Assembly: GCF_944380985.1 (NCBI RefSeq)
Contig: NZ_CALWJJ010000009.1
Span: forward strand, 1-64,000
DNA from: an uncultured Agathobaculum sp.
Lineage (GTDB): Bacteria > Bacillota > Clostridia > Oscillospirales > Butyricicoccaceae
Direction: 5' to 3'
DNA length: 64,000 nucleotides
Under the pieces are notes generated by a model. It made no database searches and was not told the DNA's origin. It saw nothing but the letters and a program-made list of their open reading frames with translations. This document shows positions 62,037-64,000 of the stretch, one piece after another; the first letter of the stretch is position 1, and the number at the start of each line of letters is the position of its first letter. A program made the position numbers and the translations under genes.

Positions 62037-63221
62037 TCAGTCGTCCGCGTCCGCCTGTACAACGATGCCGGCCGCCCTTTGCAGCTGCGGGTCATCTTGC
62101 GGCGCAAGAAAGTAAAAATCGGCCTGCTGCGCCTCGGTTAGTGCAACCTCAACGTCGGGTGCGATGCCAACGCCGGCCAGGCTGTTGCCCTGCGGCGTAA
62201 AATATTCCTCGACCGACAGGTTGACCGCCGAGCCGTCGCCCAGCGCGAAAGTCTGCTGTGCGCGGCCCTTGCCCGTGGTGTGCGTGCCGACAAGCGTCGC
62301 CCGGTCATACTCTTGCAGGGCGGCGGCAAAAAACTCCGCCGCCGAGATGCTCTGCTCGTCAATCAGCACGGCGATGGGCAGGTCGATCTGCTCGGCATCC
62401 GAGGCATAAACCGTCTCGCTGCCGTCTTTGGTGCGCAGCGTCATGATCGTGCCCTCGGGCAGCAGCGGATCGAGCGCCTCGCTCATCTCCCGGACGCGGC
62501 CGCCGCCATTGTGCCGCACGTCGATCACGAGTGCCTGCGCGCCGGACGCGATCAGGCCGTCCATCGTCTGACAAAACTGCGCGGCCGAGCCATCATGGAA
62601 GTTTTCAATGCGGATATAGCCGATGCTATCCGTGAGCATCTGGCCCCAGGCCATCTTTTGTGTAACGATCGCACGCTGCATAACAAGCTCGCGCACCGTG
62701 TCCGTACCGTTCTTTTGCACCGATACGGTTACTTCGGTGTCTTCTTCCCCGCGGATGGCATTTACAACCGCATCCGCACCGTCCTCGGCCACTGTCAGGC
62801 CCGCCGCGCCGACGATATAATCGCCTTTCTCAACGCCGGCTGCGGCTGCGGGCGAATCGTCATACACCAAACTCACACGGATACTGTCCTCGGCGCTGAC
62901 GATCGACACGCCGATGCCGCAGCCCTGCCCCTCGCTGTTCATCCGATAGGACTCGTACTGGTCCGCCGGAATGTAGGCCGACCACTGATCGTCCAGCCCG
63001 GCAACATAGCCGATCGCGGCGTAGTCCGCCACTGCCGTCTCATCCAGATCGCCGACAAAGTATGCCGCGGCAATGCGGTCGATCGCGCGCAGCTTGTGCT
63101 GCACGGCGGCTGTACTCCAGCCGGACAGCACAAGACAGATCCCCGCCGCTACGGCCGCCGCCGCGATGCAAAGCACGAGCGCCGTCGCCAGCGTCACGCG
63201 CGTTTCTCTCAGTTTATGCAC
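62037..63221 (-). CDS. S41-family C-terminal processing protease (CtpA-like)
   Basis: This 394-residue protease has an N-terminal membrane anchor (about 10-33), a PDZ domain (about 95-180) and the S41 domain with catalytic Ser in DEQSISAAEFFA and Lys in THTTGKGRAQ. It cuts exported proteins near their C-termini. Start is GTG at 63221 after GGAGGG. It follows an EnvC-like peptidase gene, a usual order near ftsE and ftsX. Confidence 0.92.
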   Translation of the reverse strand: MHKLRETRVTLATALVLCIAAAAVAAGICLVLSGWSTAAVQHKLRAIDRIAAAYFVGDLDETAVADYAAIGYVAGLDDQWSAYIPADQYESYRMNSEGQGCGIGVSIVSAEDSIRVSLVYDDSPAAAAGVEKGDYIVGAAGLTVAEDGADAVVNAIRGEEDTEVTVSVQKNGTDTVRELVMQRAIVTQKMAWGQMLTDSIGYIRIENFHDGSAAQFCQTMDGLIASGAQALVIDVRHNGGGRVREMSEALDPLLPEGTIMTLRTKDGSETVYASDAEQIDLPIAVLIDEQSISAAEFFAAALQEYDRATLVGTHTTGKGRAQQTFALGDGSAVNLSVEEYFTPQGNSLAGVGIAPDVEVALTEAQQADFYFLAPQDDPQLQRAAGIVVQADADD

Positions 63222-63237
63222 TGTTATCCCTCCATGG

Positions 63238-63268
63238 AAAAAGGGAGGGGGCGCTTCCCCCTCCCTTT
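63238..63268 (-). terminator. Terminator between the M23 and S41 genes
   Basis: A 12-bp hairpin AAAGGGAGGGGG / CCCCCTCCCTTT with loop CGCTT and T residues on the minus strand, 14 bases after the M23 stop. It lies very near the S41 start, so read-through may feed that gene. Confidence 0.85.
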
Positions 63269-63282
63269 ATGTATCCGCTTTG

Positions 63283-64000
63283 TTAAAAGTAGCTCATCGG
63301 ATCGACCGTTTCACCGTTGACATACACCTCAAAATGCAGGTGCGGCCCGGTCGAGTTGCCGGTCGAGCCGACATAGCCGATAACCTGACCCTGTGTGACG
63401 ACCTCGCCCACAGATACGGCAAACGAGCTTTGATGTCCATATGCCGTCATCAAACCGCCGCCATGATCAATTACCGTATAATTGCCATAGCCCGATACCC
63501 AGCCTGCGGTGACCACCGTGCCGGAGGCCGCCGCCAGGATCTCGGCGCCATAGCTTGCCGGAATATCCTCGCCGGCATGGAACTTCATTGTGCCATAGAT
63601 CGGGTGAAGACGCCAGCCGTATACCGAGTTGACCGTCGTGCAGCTCGGAGTCGGCCAGATCAGCGTGCCGTCGCCCATGGGCACCGAGCCGCCTGCCGCG
63701 GATTGCGCGCTCATCGCGGCAATCTGCCTGCTCACATCCTGCATCTCGGCTGCAAGACGGTCATATTCCGCCTCGCTCTCGGCCTTGTATGCCTCAATGC
63801 TCTCCTGCAGCGCAGCCTGCTCGGCCTCGCTCGCCGCAAGGTCAGCCACCTTGTAGTTCAGATTCTCTTGATAATCCCGCTGCTCATCCTGCGTGCCCTG
63901 CAAATCGTCGCGCTTTTGCTCTATATCGTTCTTGGCGGCCGTATATTCCTCGACCACTTTCTGGTTGTAATCCATCAGCGAGGTGATGATCTCCATGCGG
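63283..64000 (-). CDS. EnvC-like M23 murein hydrolase/activator, C-terminal part (cut by window end)
   Basis: The reading frame is open to the window edge, so only the last 239 codons are seen. A coiled coil (first about 95 residues here, rich in EQKRDDLQGTQDEQRDYQ) is followed by a linker and an M23 domain with zinc ligands in FHAGEDI and HLHFEVYVNG. In EnvC-type proteins the coiled coil binds FtsX. Since both His/Asp and HxH ligands are present, it may be an active endopeptidase. The start lies beyond 64000, where ftsX is expected. Confidence 0.9.
   Translation of the reverse strand, partial: RMEIITSLMDYNQKVVEEYTAAKNDIEQKRDDLQGTQDEQRDYQENLNYKVADLAASEAEQAALQESIEAYKAESEAEYDRLAAEMQDVSRQIAAMSAQSAAGGSVPMGDGTLIWPTPSCTTVNSVYGWRLHPIYGTMKFHAGEDIPASYGAEILAAASGTVVTAGWVSGYGNYTVIDHGGGLMTAYGHQSSFAVSVGEVVTQGQVIGYVGSTGNSTGPHLHFEVYVNGETVDPMSYF

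Overview
The window looks like a chromosome segment from a GC-rich, Gram-positive member of the Clostridia, probably a gut Oscillospirales or Butyricicoccus-like organism. This is an inference. It rests on an ETF of the type used with butyryl-CoA dehydrogenase at the left edge, a SpoIIQ-like M23 protein, a two-subunit iron-sulfur serine dehydratase, a PTS trehalose operon, the order yhbY-nadD-yqeK-LCP-rsfS-leuS, strong AGGAGG ribosome binding sites and sigma-A promoters. About 57 genes are supported. I saw no rRNA, tRNA, insertion sequence, prophage or CRISPR array.

Left part (1-33.6 kb), accessory metabolism and transport. The end of etfA is followed by a glycogen debranching enzyme, a SpoIIQ-like protein and a lipoprotein. 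Next comes a minus-strand cluster of a LacI regulator, a TolC-like protein, a membrane fusion lipoprotein and an RND pump, divergent from an inositol-dehydrogenase-like gene. A polar amino acid ABC importer, a cytidylate-kinase-like protein, and a LysR-controlled serine uptake and deamination operon (transporter, sdaAB, sdaAA) follow. The trehalose locus (treR, EIIBCA, phosphotrehalase) has two matching operator candidates. After it come an acetyltransferase with a small Cys-rich protein, an FAH-family enzyme with Pth2, and an operon of DMT transporter, MBOAT acyltransferase, DHHW protein and lipoprotein that probably O-acylates an envelope polymer. A 34-residue ORF with its own promoter and an aminotransferase close this part.

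Middle (33.7-39.8 kb). A divergent type II topoisomerase (ParE-like and ParC-like) is encoded with an acyltransferase-3 gene between its subunits. Upstream lies a structured intergenic region that may encode a small RNA, then rpsU with a near-perfect promoter.

Right part (39.8-64 kb), conserved housekeeping, all on the minus strand: leuS, rsfS, an LCP ligase with a Gly/Thr/Glu repeat tail, yqeK, nadD, yhbY; rdgB, rph, ftsY, smc, rnc, plsX, trmFO, topA, dprA, a SpoU methyltransferase, lysS, greA; then an S41 protease and an EnvC-like M23 peptidase cut by the window edge. Many of these genes overlap by 1 to 14 bases, indicating translational coupling. Promoters were found by eye as -35/-10 pairs with 16-18 bp spacers, and terminators as GC hairpins with T tracts.
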